64,000 bases of DNA, from NCBI GenBank assembly GCA_031556375.1, contig JAVBTA010000011.1, positions 62,001 to 126,000 on the forward strand. Reading direction: 5' to 3'. This DNA is from BNXB01 sp031556375 (GTDB lineage Bacteria; Bacteroidota; Bacteroidia; Bacteroidales; Azobacteroidaceae). Positions 25,117 through 34,218 of this stretch are shown here, one piece after another (position 1 is the first letter of the stretch; every line of letters starts with the position of its first letter). The notes under the pieces were generated by a model. It was not told the DNA's origin. It searched no databases and saw only the letters and a list, made by a program, of their open reading frames with translations. The position numbers were made by a program, and so were the translations under genes.

Positions 25117-26532
25117 TTATAATAACGGAGCAAATACCCTGAGCAGAGATTCCTTAAACTTCTCAATACGAGGACGGCTTTTCCAATCCTTGAGGTTAAT
25201 TTGAGTACATTTTCGCAAGTCATTAAAGAAAATACCTTTCATCTTTTTCGAAAAATCGGCGTCATAAATATATGCGTTTACTTCAAAATTATGTTCAAAA
25301 CTACGAAAATCCATATTGGCAGACCCGACTACACTGATAAAGTCGTCGACAATCATCACTTTTGAATGTAAGAAATCAGGATCCATTTGATAAATTTTCA
25401 CTCCGGCATTCATCATTTCTTCAAAATAAGAATGAGCTGCCGTACCTACAAAACGGGTATCAGAATGTTCCGGCACCATCAACCGGACATCTATTCCACT
25501 CAATGCGGCCGATTGCATGGATTGGAAAAGGCCTTCTGTGGGAAGAAAATACGGAGTTTGTATATAAACATAATGTTTTGCACGCATAATGATATTATTC
25601 GTGGCCTGAAGTAACGTTTTCCACTCACCTATCGGATCCCCCATTGCAATTTGCATCACATTGTTTGTAACAATCGGCATTTCAGGGAAGTATACTTTAT
25701 CGGTCAGAAAATCCTTACCGGAAGAGTGCCAATCAATGAGGAAAGCCGATTGCATACCCAGAACTCCGCGTCCTGTCACCCTCAAATGGGTGTCCCGCCA
25801 ACCTTCTTCAATATAGCGATCTGCAATATTCATCCCGCCGATATAACCTATTTTTCCATCGACAACTACAATTTTTCTGTGATTACGATAATTTACTTTA
25901 CTGGTAAACAACGGAAAATGAACTTTGAGATAAGGAGTCACTTCCACTCCTTGTTTTTCCATTTCTTCATAAAACCGGTTTTTCACCTTCCAATTTGCTA
26001 CATCATCGTAAAGTACGCGGACATGTACTCCGTCGCCGGCTTTGCGAATCAGGACATCTTTGATTTTATTGCCTATCATATCATTTTCAAAAATATAGTA
26101 CTGAAGATGAATATGATGTGTTGCAGATTCCAGATCCCGGATCAGGGCATCAAATTTTTCTTTACCGTTAGTAAAAACTTCGATCTCACTTCCCTGCAGG
26201 AGCGCCGAATCATTGTTTTTATTCAGAAGTTTCGCCAGTGGAGCATATTCAGCATATGCCTCCGTATCACTATGCAGTACGACCAAGGGTTCATAAGCAT
26301 GTTTCTTTAATTTACGGTAAGACTTACGGGAAATGATACGCAATTTACGGGCATCCTGGCCAAAGAAGTAGTAAATAATAATTCCACCGACAGGAAATAA
26401 CAAAAGCAACAGGGCCCAGGAAATTGTTTTCAAGGGATTCCGGTTTTCCGAAATAATAACAAAAACAATACCCAGGGCTGTTATAAAATAAATTATCTGT
26501 ATGATACTTCTGACTATTACTTGTGTTTCCAT
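25117..26532 (-). CDS. cls: cardiolipin synthase
   Basis: 471 residues. Two N-terminal transmembrane segments (residues ~7-28 and ~37-55) are followed by two phospholipase-D HKD motifs: NYRNHRKIVVVDGKIGYIGGMN (in the middle, H-x-K-x4-D) and FLHSKVMIVDDFISVVGSANMD (near residue 395). The enzyme condenses phosphatidylglycerol into cardiolipin at the inner membrane. It stands alone by spacing; no clear TAnnTTTG box was seen upstream. Confidence 0.95.
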   Translation of the reverse strand: METQVIVRSIIQIIYFITALGIVFVIISENRNPLKTISWALLLLLFPVGGIIIYYFFGQDARKLRIISRKSYRKLKKHAYEPLVVLHSDTEAYAEYAPLAKLLNKNNDSALLQGSEIEVFTNGKEKFDALIRDLESATHHIHLQYYIFENDMIGNKIKDVLIRKAGDGVHVRVLYDDVANWKVKNRFYEEMEKQGVEVTPYLKVHFPLFTSKVNYRNHRKIVVVDGKIGYIGGMNIADRYIEEGWRDTHLRVTGRGVLGMQSAFLIDWHSSGKDFLTDKVYFPEMPIVTNNVMQIAMGDPIGEWKTLLQATNNIIMRAKHYVYIQTPYFLPTEGLFQSMQSAALSGIDVRLMVPEHSDTRFVGTAAHSYFEEMMNAGVKIYQMDPDFLHSKVMIVDDFISVVGSANMDFRSFEHNFEVNAYIYDADFSKKMKGIFFNDLRKCTQINLKDWKSRPRIEKFKESLLRVFAPLL

Positions 26533-26614
26533 ACAGCGAAGTGATTATCATTCACACCGCTAAGTTAAGTTGAAAAACCGGAATTACAAAATAATATCAT
26601 GATTGATGGAACGA

Positions 26615-29533
26615 TCAGAAAAAGCCACCGCCTGGACGACCGCCACGACCGCCACCGCCATCTCCACCTCTACGAGGCCCTTCCCATGTATTACCTCTGA
26701 CATCGCTTTCCGTAGCAGAACTTCCTTTGGGAAATATAGTGAATCTGTAAATAAACGAACACATGAAATAGCTAGGAATAACATTGCTACGGGTATAATT
26801 ATAACCATTGGTCGTACTTCCTCCGGAAACACTGCTTCTTTGTTGCAAGATATCATAGATAGCCAGTTTTACAGTTCCGGCTCCATATTTTTTATTAAAT
26901 AATTGTTTAGACGCGGACGCATTCCACATTACTTCGGAAATATTAAAGCCATCGGCATACCCATTTCTCTTAATCCAATTGATATCAGATGCCAGTGTAA
27001 TCTGATAAGGCAAATACCATGTTGTATTACCACCTGCTCCCCAATCGAATGTTTCCAGGTTATTCTTTGAATTAATATCATTTTCAACATTCCGGTAGCC
27101 CAATGAAACACTTGCCCCCAAATCAAATAACTTGCATCTGAAATTCAGCCTTGCATTATCCATTACATAGATGTTTTTTTGCGTATTTTCCTGTTCATTA
27201 GAAAAACTTTTCCTATTATCAAAAGAAGTACGCACAAAGTTACCTACTGTAAATTTCTTATTTTTCAACGGGACATTGAAACCTCCCATCAATGCAACGT
27301 CCCAATTGCCATTAATATTTTTATACGTAGTCTCACGACCTCCATTCTCCTGCATTTTTGTTACCGAAGCAATATCATTAACCGAAAGATTTCCCATTAA
27401 ATTGAAATTATAGAATAACTGAGACTCCGGAACAAACTTGTTGAACCTTGCTCTGAACTCGTTTGTATATCCGGGTTTCAGATTAGGGTTACCATATGTA
27501 ATATTCATCGGATCGCTTTCGTCCCTGTAATCTCTCAACTGATTAGCTGTGGGTTGGTTTGTATTTCCCTCATAATCAATTCTCAGGTTAGAACGTTGTC
27601 CGAACATATAATTGAAATTAAAGACCGGAGACAGGTTCATTACATTCTGATCGACTTTGGAAATCAAAGAATCACCTTGTATATTCGGCAGGCGGTTGTC
27701 ATACGACCACGGCACCATCTGGGTAGTCAACTCATTTACATAAGGCTGGTATGTTTTATTTTCAGAACTCGATGGGTCCAGATTTACTCCAATTGTATAA
27801 TTATATTTTTGACGAACGGATTTAAAAGAAAGGCTTGCTCTGTTTGTCAACGAATTACGTAAAGTACTGCGGCTTTGATTACCGTAAAGCACGGCAGTAT
27901 CCAATTCTGCGGCTTCATCTCCATATAAATTATATGTACTATTTATGCCCTTAGTCTTATCATATGTTCCTCTATACGCCAACTGTATGAAATTATCATG
28001 TCCTATAGGTTCTACATAAGAAACAAACAGTCTCATATTCGTTGACAGATTATCATTTTCAGAACGCTGATTACGAACAGAATCTCGGTCATACACATTG
28101 TTTTCAAACATTCTTTGTTCCCATTCCGAATGTCCGTATGAATAACTATCATTGTATGTAGTTCTCAGTTGAGTACTAAGTACCCTACCTGGTTTGTTAA
28201 ATTTGTGCGAATATTCAAATGAGCCGCCAAGGTAATATCCTTCTCCTTCAAAATGTGATTTAGAAGCCCCGTCAAACAATGTGTCCAATGTGTTATAGTT
28301 ATATCGGGCAAATAGTTTATCCTGGTCACTATTACTTTTATTGTATGATAAAGTAGGTCTGAATATGAAAGTATTACTTGAATCCGGGCGCCATTCCAAA
28401 CGAAAATTCAGTCCGAAATTATCCGAAAGATTCTGACCTCTAGTTATCGATTTATCCTGTTGGGACATCCGTTCGGAAAATGTTACACTTTCCACTTCCG
28501 ATTTGGTATTTCTATCCATACCATTGTACGAAATGCTTCCATTCAATGATAATTTAGGAGAAAATTCTTTATTCATATCAAACATAAAGTTCTGAGCATC
28601 TACAATTCCTCCTGAAGCGCCCCTCATTCCCCTCATTCCTCCAAAACGGACTTCTCCCATATCCGAAGCTCCGATATTATTGGTATTGTTGGTATTGATC
28701 ATGAGAGTATACCTGTCGCTGTTTTTCATATGGTTCACCATCCCTCCGGCCAGATAACGGGTATCCTTATCCATATTGAGATCGCGTCCCAAACCGGCAG
28801 CGGCATTACCCATCGTACCTTGTTTCATCCCCTGTTTCACCGTAATATTGATGATCGATTCTTCTTCACCATCGTCAAAGCCGGTTAAACGGGCCAAATC
28901 TGATTTCCGATCCATCACCTGTAACTTTTCGACTATTTCTGCCGGAAGATTTTTGGAAGCGACCTTTGGGTCGTCAGAGAAGAACTCTTTTCCATCTACA
29001 AGGAATTTTTTGATTTCCTTTCCATTAATTGTGATCTTACCATCCTTATCAACTTCTACTCCGGGTAGCTTTTTCAACAAATCCTCTACAACAGCGTTTT
29101 CTTCTGTCTTATAAGAAGCAGCATCATACTCTATCGTATCATTTTTTACTACAACTTCAGCTCTTTTTCCTTTAACTATAGCTTCACCGAGTTCAATGAC
29201 ATCTTCAAATAATTCAATAGTACCTAAATTAACCGTTACATCCGAAGATGTGGAAAATGGTTTGTAAACAGATTTGTAACCTACATAATTCACTCTCAAG
29301 AGGAAGTTCGCTTTTTTATTCACTTTCAGAGCATAAACTCCGTTTTTATTTGTCACACTCCCTGTGACCTCCGTACTGTCTTTTACATTCAAAATACTGA
29401 CTGAAGCAGCCTCAATCTTTTCTTTTGTCGTTCCATCAACCAAAGTCCCTGTGATTGTGTACTGATTGTCTGCCATGACTCCCAGAGAGCAAAGTAGCAA
29501 TAAACTACTGATAACTAACTTAATGCCTTTCAT
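26615..29533 (-). CDS. TonB-dependent-receptor-like outer membrane beta-barrel protein
   Basis: 972 residues with signal peptide (1-21, ending GVMA). Residues ~25-110 form a carboxypeptidase-regulatory-like domain (TITGTLVDGTTKEKIEAASV), then a plug-like region (VVEDLLKKLPGVEVDKDGKI; DGKEFFSDDPKVASKNLPAE, ~150-205), and a long OMP_b-brl_3-type barrel. It ends in a glycine/arginine-rich tail, GGGGRGGRPGGGFF, with terminal phenylalanine. Unlike SusC proteins there is no SusD partner next to it. The transported substrate is unknown. Standalone gene; no confident promoter box in the 120 bases upstream. Confidence 0.88.
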   Translation of the reverse strand: MKGIKLVISSLLLLCSLGVMADNQYTITGTLVDGTTKEKIEAASVSILNVKDSTEVTGSVTNKNGVYALKVNKKANFLLRVNYVGYKSVYKPFSTSSDVTVNLGTIELFEDVIELGEAIVKGKRAEVVVKNDTIEYDAASYKTEENAVVEDLLKKLPGVEVDKDGKITINGKEIKKFLVDGKEFFSDDPKVASKNLPAEIVEKLQVMDRKSDLARLTGFDDGEEESIINITVKQGMKQGTMGNAAAGLGRDLNMDKDTRYLAGGMVNHMKNSDRYTLMINTNNTNNIGASDMGEVRFGGMRGMRGASGGIVDAQNFMFDMNKEFSPKLSLNGSISYNGMDRNTKSEVESVTFSERMSQQDKSITRGQNLSDNFGLNFRLEWRPDSSNTFIFRPTLSYNKSNSDQDKLFARYNYNTLDTLFDGASKSHFEGEGYYLGGSFEYSHKFNKPGRVLSTQLRTTYNDSYSYGHSEWEQRMFENNVYDRDSVRNQRSENDNLSTNMRLFVSYVEPIGHDNFIQLAYRGTYDKTKGINSTYNLYGDEAAELDTAVLYGNQSRSTLRNSLTNRASLSFKSVRQKYNYTIGVNLDPSSSENKTYQPYVNELTTQMVPWSYDNRLPNIQGDSLISKVDQNVMNLSPVFNFNYMFGQRSNLRIDYEGNTNQPTANQLRDYRDESDPMNITYGNPNLKPGYTNEFRARFNKFVPESQLFYNFNLMGNLSVNDIASVTKMQENGGRETTYKNINGNWDVALMGGFNVPLKNKKFTVGNFVRTSFDNRKSFSNEQENTQKNIYVMDNARLNFRCKLFDLGASVSLGYRNVENDINSKNNLETFDWGAGGNTTWYLPYQITLASDINWIKRNGYADGFNISEVMWNASASKQLFNKKYGAGTVKLAIYDILQQRSSVSGGSTTNGYNYTRSNVIPSYFMCSFIYRFTIFPKGSSATESDVRGNTWEGPRRGGDGGGGRGGRPGGGFF

Positions 29534-29654
29534 AAACCCGATAATAATGAGTAGGTGATTCTATTATGTTTAGAATACTGACCAGGTTTTTAAAGGAAAG
29601 TTTAATCAATAAGTATTTATTTGCATTTTTTAACAAATCAATAGTTACGTTTCT

Positions 29655-31238
29655 TTAAAATTCATCAACGTTTAATGTTGTCCGGAATCTACCAAGTTCT
29701 TTTTGTAATTGTTGAGTAACATCCTTATATTTCGGATCTCCGTAAAGGTTATTCATTTCCGTAGGATCATTTTTCAGGTCATATAACTCATTGCAACTGA
29801 TATCATTTCCTTTATTCTTACCAAATCCTTTACCATAGAAGTGGATCAGTTTATACCGGTCACTTCTCACGCCATCCTGTCGACGAACCTGGTGAAAGGC
29901 GGGATAATCATAATAATGATAATAGATATATTTTCTCCAGTCTTTCGGCATTTTTCCATTGAAAAGAGGGGACAACGAAACTCCACTCATCTCTTCAGGT
30001 TTGTTGATACCTGCTAAATTAAGATAAGTCGGGGCAAAATCGAGGTTCTGGACTAAAGCATCGCAAACAGAGCCTGGCTTAATATGACCTTTATAGCTGA
30101 TTATCAAAGGGGTACGCAGCGATTCCTCGTACATAAAACGTTTATCAAACCATCCATGTTCTCCCATGTAAAAGCCCTGGTCGGAAGTATAAACAATAAT
30201 TGTATTCTCCATCAGTCCTTCTTTCTCAAGATAATCGAGGAGACGTCCTACCTGATCATCAATTGTTTTAATACATCTCAGATAATCTTTCAAATAATTC
30301 TGATATTTCCATTTTACAAGATCATCCCCGGTCAATCCTGCTTCAATAAATTTTTTATTTCTTGGGGAATAGGCTTTCATCCAGGTTTCTCGTTGTGCCG
30401 GAGTAAACCATTCCAGATCCTTATTCCAGGTTTTAATATTCCATTCTTTATCATACGGCGGAATGTATTTCAACTCATCGACTTTAAGATCATAAATGAG
30501 AGTCATATCCTTTCCGATATTCATTTCCTGCGTACGAGCGGCATCACAACGATTTTGATAGTTATCATAAAAATTATCCGGATATGGGAATTCTACATCT
30601 TCATACAGGTTCAGATATTTTCCTTCGGGCATCCAATTACGGTGTGGAGCTTTATGATGCACCAACAAACAGAATGGTTTGTTTTTATCGCGTTTCTCCA
30701 AAAATTCAATCGAATGATCCGTGATCAAAGTAGTAGAATATCCTTCCTCCTGTACATATCCATTGGTCTCTTTTGTTTTAAACCTCGGATTATAATATTC
30801 TCCCTGATCATCAAGAACGCAATAATAATTAAAGCCTTTCGGTTCACACTGCATATGCCATTTTCCCACGACACCAGTCTGATACCCATTATTTTGAAGT
30901 AATTCCGAAAAAAAGGTTTTAGTAGAATCGATTCCTTTACCTAAAGTTCTCTGCCCATTTTGGTGGCTGTATAAACCTGTCATCAGACAAGCCCGGCTTG
31001 GTGTAGATAAGGAATTCTCTACAAATGCCTTTCTAAACAGCATCCCTGAATTTGCAATCCGGTCAATATTAGGAGTCGGAGCCAGTTTCGATATCGGATG
31101 ACCGTAAGCACTGATCGTTTGAAACGAATGATCGTCACACATAATGTGGATGATATTGGGTTGATTTCCAGGCTGATTACCAGTAGCAGAAGCTGCAAGA
31201 GAAATCAATACTGTTCCGGATGTAAGTAACTTTCTCAT
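29655..31238 (-). CDS. exported sulfatase, serine-type active site
   Basis: 527 residues with signal peptide (1-20). Alkaline-phosphatase-fold sulfatase of class S1: metal-binding IMCDDHSFQTIS at the N terminus, the modification motif STPSRACLMTG (about residue 80) in which the residue to be converted to formylglycine is serine, VGKWHM (about 124), and YTSDQGFYMGEHGWFDKRFM (about 350). Serine-type sulfatases need the radical-SAM maturase anSME, not present in the window. The GEHGWFDKRFMYEESLRTP segment resembles sulfatases acting on glucosamine-6-sulfate in host glycans; the substrate is inference. Own promoter. Confidence 0.93.
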   Translation of the reverse strand: MRKLLTSGTVLISLAASATGNQPGNQPNIIHIMCDDHSFQTISAYGHPISKLAPTPNIDRIANSGMLFRKAFVENSLSTPSRACLMTGLYSHQNGQRTLGKGIDSTKTFFSELLQNNGYQTGVVGKWHMQCEPKGFNYYCVLDDQGEYYNPRFKTKETNGYVQEEGYSTTLITDHSIEFLEKRDKNKPFCLLVHHKAPHRNWMPEGKYLNLYEDVEFPYPDNFYDNYQNRCDAARTQEMNIGKDMTLIYDLKVDELKYIPPYDKEWNIKTWNKDLEWFTPAQRETWMKAYSPRNKKFIEAGLTGDDLVKWKYQNYLKDYLRCIKTIDDQVGRLLDYLEKEGLMENTIIVYTSDQGFYMGEHGWFDKRFMYEESLRTPLIISYKGHIKPGSVCDALVQNLDFAPTYLNLAGINKPEEMSGVSLSPLFNGKMPKDWRKYIYYHYYDYPAFHQVRRQDGVRSDRYKLIHFYGKGFGKNKGNDISCNELYDLKNDPTEMNNLYGDPKYKDVTQQLQKELGRFRTTLNVDEF

Positions 31239-31263
31239 ATAGTAAAGATATATATTTAAAACT

Positions 31264-31271
31264 CAAAGGTA
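31264..31271 (-). promoter_or_regulatory. -7 promoter box for the sulfatase
   Basis: Minus strand TACCTTTG, 25 bases before the sulfatase ATG. Confidence 0.65.
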
Positions 31272-31288
31272 AAAAATATTCGACAAAA

Positions 31289-31319
31289 AAAAGCGAACTC
31301 AGAAAATGAATTCGCTTTT
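31289..31319 (-). terminator. Rho-independent terminator after the AIM24 gene
   Basis: AAAAGCGAA (31289-31297) pairs with TTCGCTTTT (31311-31319); on the minus strand the stem runs into an eight-base T tract. It separates the AIM24 gene from the sulfatase promoter. Confidence 0.8.
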
Positions 31320-31342
31320 CTTTTTCCATAAAACTCTATTAT

Positions 31343-32038
31343 TTAACCGAATAGTCGGCTAAGAAGACCTTGCTTTCCGTTAACGGTTCCAATATGAGCC
31401 AAAAATCCGTCGAAGTTACGGGTTTGGATATAAAGAGTTCCTGTTCCTTTGAAACGGGTAACCAAACCTTCACCACTAGTCCAACTGGAAATCAAACCTT
31501 TAGAAGCTTTTTCAACTTTATAATCCAACGATTCTTCCCATGCTACAGTGTGTCCATTATCTACAATCATTTCTTCGTTGTTCAATTCAATTTTGTGAAC
31601 TGCACCGAAAGAACCAAGGAACAATTTACCATGACCTTCTGCACGAATGATAAACAGACCTTCTTTAGAGAATAATGCTTTTCCCAGACCTTGAGATTTA
31701 ACTTTAGTCGTAACAGTAGGTTCTGAACAAAGGAAAGCTCCTTTTTGAAGCAACCAGCCTGTTCCTTTCATTTCAACTTCTACTATATTACCGATATTAG
31801 TCGGAGCAACCATTACGTCACCACCTTTATCATTGGCCCGAAGGTCCTGCAAGAAGAAAGACTCTCCTGTCATCATACGACCTAAGCCTTTCATAACTCC
31901 TCCCTGAGCTTTTCCTTCGACTGATACTGATGGAGACATGTAAACCATAGCTCCGGCTTCTGCGCGCAATGTCTCATTAGCTTCCAAATGTGCCAAAACG
32001 ACTGGCATTGACCCTTGATATAAAATTTCTGTTTTCAT
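31343..32038 (-). CDS. TIGR00266/AIM24 family protein
   Basis: 231 residues, full family length: MKTEILYQGSMPVVLAHLEAN, the glycine-rich AEAGAMVYMS and GRMMTGESFF segments near the N terminus, and late GEGLVTRFKGTGTLYIQTRN. The family is a beta-helical/tubby-like fold related to the mitochondrial AIM24; no catalytic role is established and no signal peptide is visible, so it is taken as cytoplasmic. It lies 92 bases after the MFS gene and ends at a strong terminator. Confidence 0.88.
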   Translation of the reverse strand: MKTEILYQGSMPVVLAHLEANETLRAEAGAMVYMSPSVSVEGKAQGGVMKGLGRMMTGESFFLQDLRANDKGGDVMVAPTNIGNIVEVEMKGTGWLLQKGAFLCSEPTVTTKVKSQGLGKALFSKEGLFIIRAEGHGKLFLGSFGAVHKIELNNEEMIVDNGHTVAWEESLDYKVEKASKGLISSWTSGEGLVTRFKGTGTLYIQTRNFDGFLAHIGTVNGKQGLLSRLFG

Positions 32039-32130
32039 TGATAGATAATATAAATATTAATTGTGTGAAATAGTTAGCTTAGATTAATCTTTCTTTACAA
32101 AAATTATGCCGTAAAGCGATTCTACATATT

Positions 32131-33510
32131 TTATTCGTTTTTTGATCGTTGTGATGAAGCATAAACTCCGATCACACAGAGTACGGCAAAGATGATAAAT
32201 GTGACATGAAGACTTTTCATAAAATCCGGATAAAGTTCCGGAGTTATTTTTTTGCCGCCTACAAACAAAGAAAGAGTCATACCGGCAATTCCCATACTGA
32301 AAGCCTGTCCGGTCAACCGCATAGTACCCATAGTTGCAGATGCTTGTCCGTAATATTTTTTCTCAACCGAGCTCATAATTACGTTAGTATTGGGAGAAGA
32401 AAATATACCAAAACCGATACCCAGGAATACCAAAAACACAATCAGTATCGAAATAGGCATCTGTGGAGAAATAAAGATCATCCCCGTTAATCCGACAACA
32501 ATAACGGACATTCCGAATGTTGCCAGCTTTGAAGCTTCAATTTTATCGGATAATCTTCCTGAAATCAGGGCGAAAAAGGATTGAATACATGCTTGCGATA
32601 TAAGGACCAACCCTGCTGTCTGTGCATCAAAGCCACGGATATATTGTAAATAAAGGCTCAACATAAACGCAACGGCTGAAGTGGCAGCATAGTTAATCAA
32701 TGCGGAAAGTGAAGACAAGGCAAATATGCGATTCTGGCTAATCAAATTCACATTAAATACCGGAGAAATACATTTCCGTTCATAAACAGTAAATAAAATA
32801 AACAAAAGAATGCCTAATCCCAGAAAAAGAAATCCGTACCAATCAGGCAGTTGCGTAAACCCATATATAAGTCCGGACAAACCAAGTCCGTATAAAATAC
32901 TACCTGTATAATCAAATCTTTCTCCTTTGGACTCAATCCATTCCCCTTTTAAGAAAAAGAACGATAAAATAACCACTAAAAATCCAACTGAAGCTGGAAT
33001 ATAAAATATACTCTGCCAACCCAGATTATGAGTTAATATCCCTCCAATGAACGGTCCGGCAGCCAATGATAAGTACACTACCGACGTATTAATTCCCAGT
33101 ACTTTTCCTCGTTGGCTTGCCGGGAAAATAGATGTTAAGATAGCAGTATTCGTTCCAAACAACATAGCGCTTCCCAATCCGGACAAGAAACGAAGTATAA
33201 TTAACATTTCGCCTGAAGTTGCAAATGCGCAGAGTAAAGTAGTTAATGAAAACAGAAATACTCCAAGTACGTATACTTTTTTCCGGCCGATAAGATCCGC
33301 CCAACGGGCAAAAGGGATTTGAAAAATTGCGGACGATAACAAATAAACTGTTGCCATCCACGTTAATGTCACTACATCAAGAGAAAAAGCCTTACCTATT
33401 TCAGGTAAAGCTAAATTCAATGCGGATCCCATGAATGGAACAAGAAATGCCGACATAGAAAGTAGCAACAGGGCTTTGTTAGACTGGGAATTTGAATTTT
33501 CATTTTGCAT
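32131..33510 (-). CDS. MFS transporter, DHA2-like multidrug efflux type
   Basis: 459 residues, densely hydrophobic with about 14 predicted membrane segments. The family A-like motif between helices 2 and 3 reads RWADLIGRKKVYVLG (about residues 65-79), and FLVPFMGSALNLALPEI is typical of DHA2/EmrB-type N termini. It is a proton-driven exporter in the inner membrane; substrate unknown. The -7 box lies only 7 bases before the ATG, so the message should be nearly leaderless. The next Met is at residue 19 within helix 1, which supports the start chosen. Confidence 0.9.
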   Translation of the reverse strand: MQNENSNSQSNKALLLLSMSAFLVPFMGSALNLALPEIGKAFSLDVVTLTWMATVYLLSSAIFQIPFARWADLIGRKKVYVLGVFLFSLTTLLCAFATSGEMLIILRFLSGLGSAMLFGTNTAILTSIFPASQRGKVLGINTSVVYLSLAAGPFIGGILTHNLGWQSIFYIPASVGFLVVILSFFFLKGEWIESKGERFDYTGSILYGLGLSGLIYGFTQLPDWYGFLFLGLGILLFILFTVYERKCISPVFNVNLISQNRIFALSSLSALINYAATSAVAFMLSLYLQYIRGFDAQTAGLVLISQACIQSFFALISGRLSDKIEASKLATFGMSVIVVGLTGMIFISPQMPISILIVFLVFLGIGFGIFSSPNTNVIMSSVEKKYYGQASATMGTMRLTGQAFSMGIAGMTLSLFVGGKKITPELYPDFMKSLHVTFIIFAVLCVIGVYASSQRSKNE

Positions 33511-33517
33511 ATGGATG

Positions 33518-33525
33518 CAAATGTA
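33518..33525 (-). promoter_or_regulatory. -7 promoter box for the MFS gene, very short leader
   Basis: Minus strand TACATTTG, exact consensus. Its last base is 7 bases from the ATG, so transcription would start within a few bases of the start codon. Confidence 0.55.
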
Positions 33526-33576
33526 CGAAAAAAAATGAGCATGCCTTTTTTTGACACGCTCATCTCTTAAGATTAG

Positions 33577-33640
33577 TAAGATCGCGGAGTTTACAACACT
33601 AAATCAGCCGTTGTTCGGCGGAGTTTGCAACTCCGTCGTT
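33577..33640. repeat. REP-like hairpin repeat
   Basis: On the minus strand the unit GTTGYAAACTCCGC occurs twice, about 40 bases apart. One copy forms a perfect 7-bp hairpin, CGGAGTT-TGC-AACTCCG, at 33619-33635. It sits between the MFS promoter and a broken gene and looks like a dispersed intergenic palindromic element. Confidence 0.5.
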
Positions 33641-33643
33641 TCC

Positions 33644-34130
33644 TTATTTCTTGATCACCGTGTAAGTCTTACCATTGTATTGTACCATATACGTTCCTTT
33701 GGCATAACCCGCCGTCAGGTCGATCATTGTCGTTCCTTCCTGAGCCTTGAAAGCGCCTTTCAATGAACCGGTAACATCAGTTACCCGGATCTGTTGATTA
33801 GCTATCATATTAGAAACTTTCAGGATTCCTGAAGTCGGGTTAGGATAAACAGTAACTACTGTCGCTGTTACATCCTCTACGCCTGTCGGGTATTGAACAG
33901 TGATCGTTTGAGTAAGTCCTCTTGTGCCGCATGGGTGATCCATTGTCACTTTCAACGTGCCTGTACCTACTGACAGCGTTCCAAACGTTGCCTAGGTCTC
34001 ATTCTCGGTTTCCTTACCTACTTCTGGTGAGAAAGTCACGCCTTCTTTATTGTAGCTCCAGCTGTATTTTGTTACATCCTGATAGCGCGGTTCAACGTGA
34101 TGATGTCGTATTTTCCGGTGGTTAATACCC
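33644..34130 (-). pseudogene. remnant of a type IX secretion substrate with C-terminal sorting domain
   Basis: The last ~75 codons (33644-33870) encode a Por/type IX secretion C-terminal sorting domain: VTVYPNPTSGILKVSN, VRVTD-like IRVTDVTGS and a terminal GTYMVQYNGKTYTVIKK. Upstream the reading continues in frame as QDVTKYSWSYNKEGVTF...ETENET, then a TAG stop (near 33990), then ATFGTLSVGTGTLKVTMDHP. Further upstream LTTGKYDIITLN is in another frame, so there is also a frameshift near 34095. The main domain of the original protein is gone. This is clearly non-functional as read. Confidence 0.75.
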
Positions 34131-34145
34131 CTGGCTACTAAGATA

Positions 34146-34211
34146 TTGCCGCTCTGCGGCAAACTAGAACCAGATCTCTGTCAGATTGACCAAATCTTGC
34201 TCTACGGCAAG
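34146..34211. repeat. two small inverted repeats downstream of the broken glycosidase gene
   Basis: A 6-bp stem, TTGCCG-CTCTG-CGGCAA (34146-34162), and a weaker one, CTTGC-TCTACG-GCAAG (34196-34211). They share the CTCT/CTAC-GGCAA pattern and may be degenerate copies of one unit. On the minus strand neither has a T-run. Confidence 0.4.
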
Positions 34212-34218
34212 TAAAAAA

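Noticed and set aside
25651..26310. Plus-strand open frame of 219 codons opposite cls
   Set aside because: Antisense shadow of the cardiolipin synthase gene with no recognisable protein.
30084..30902. Plus-strand open frame of 272 codons opposite the sulfatase
   Set aside because: Antisense shadow of a clear sulfatase gene; its translation is phenylalanine/isoleucine-rich with no family features.
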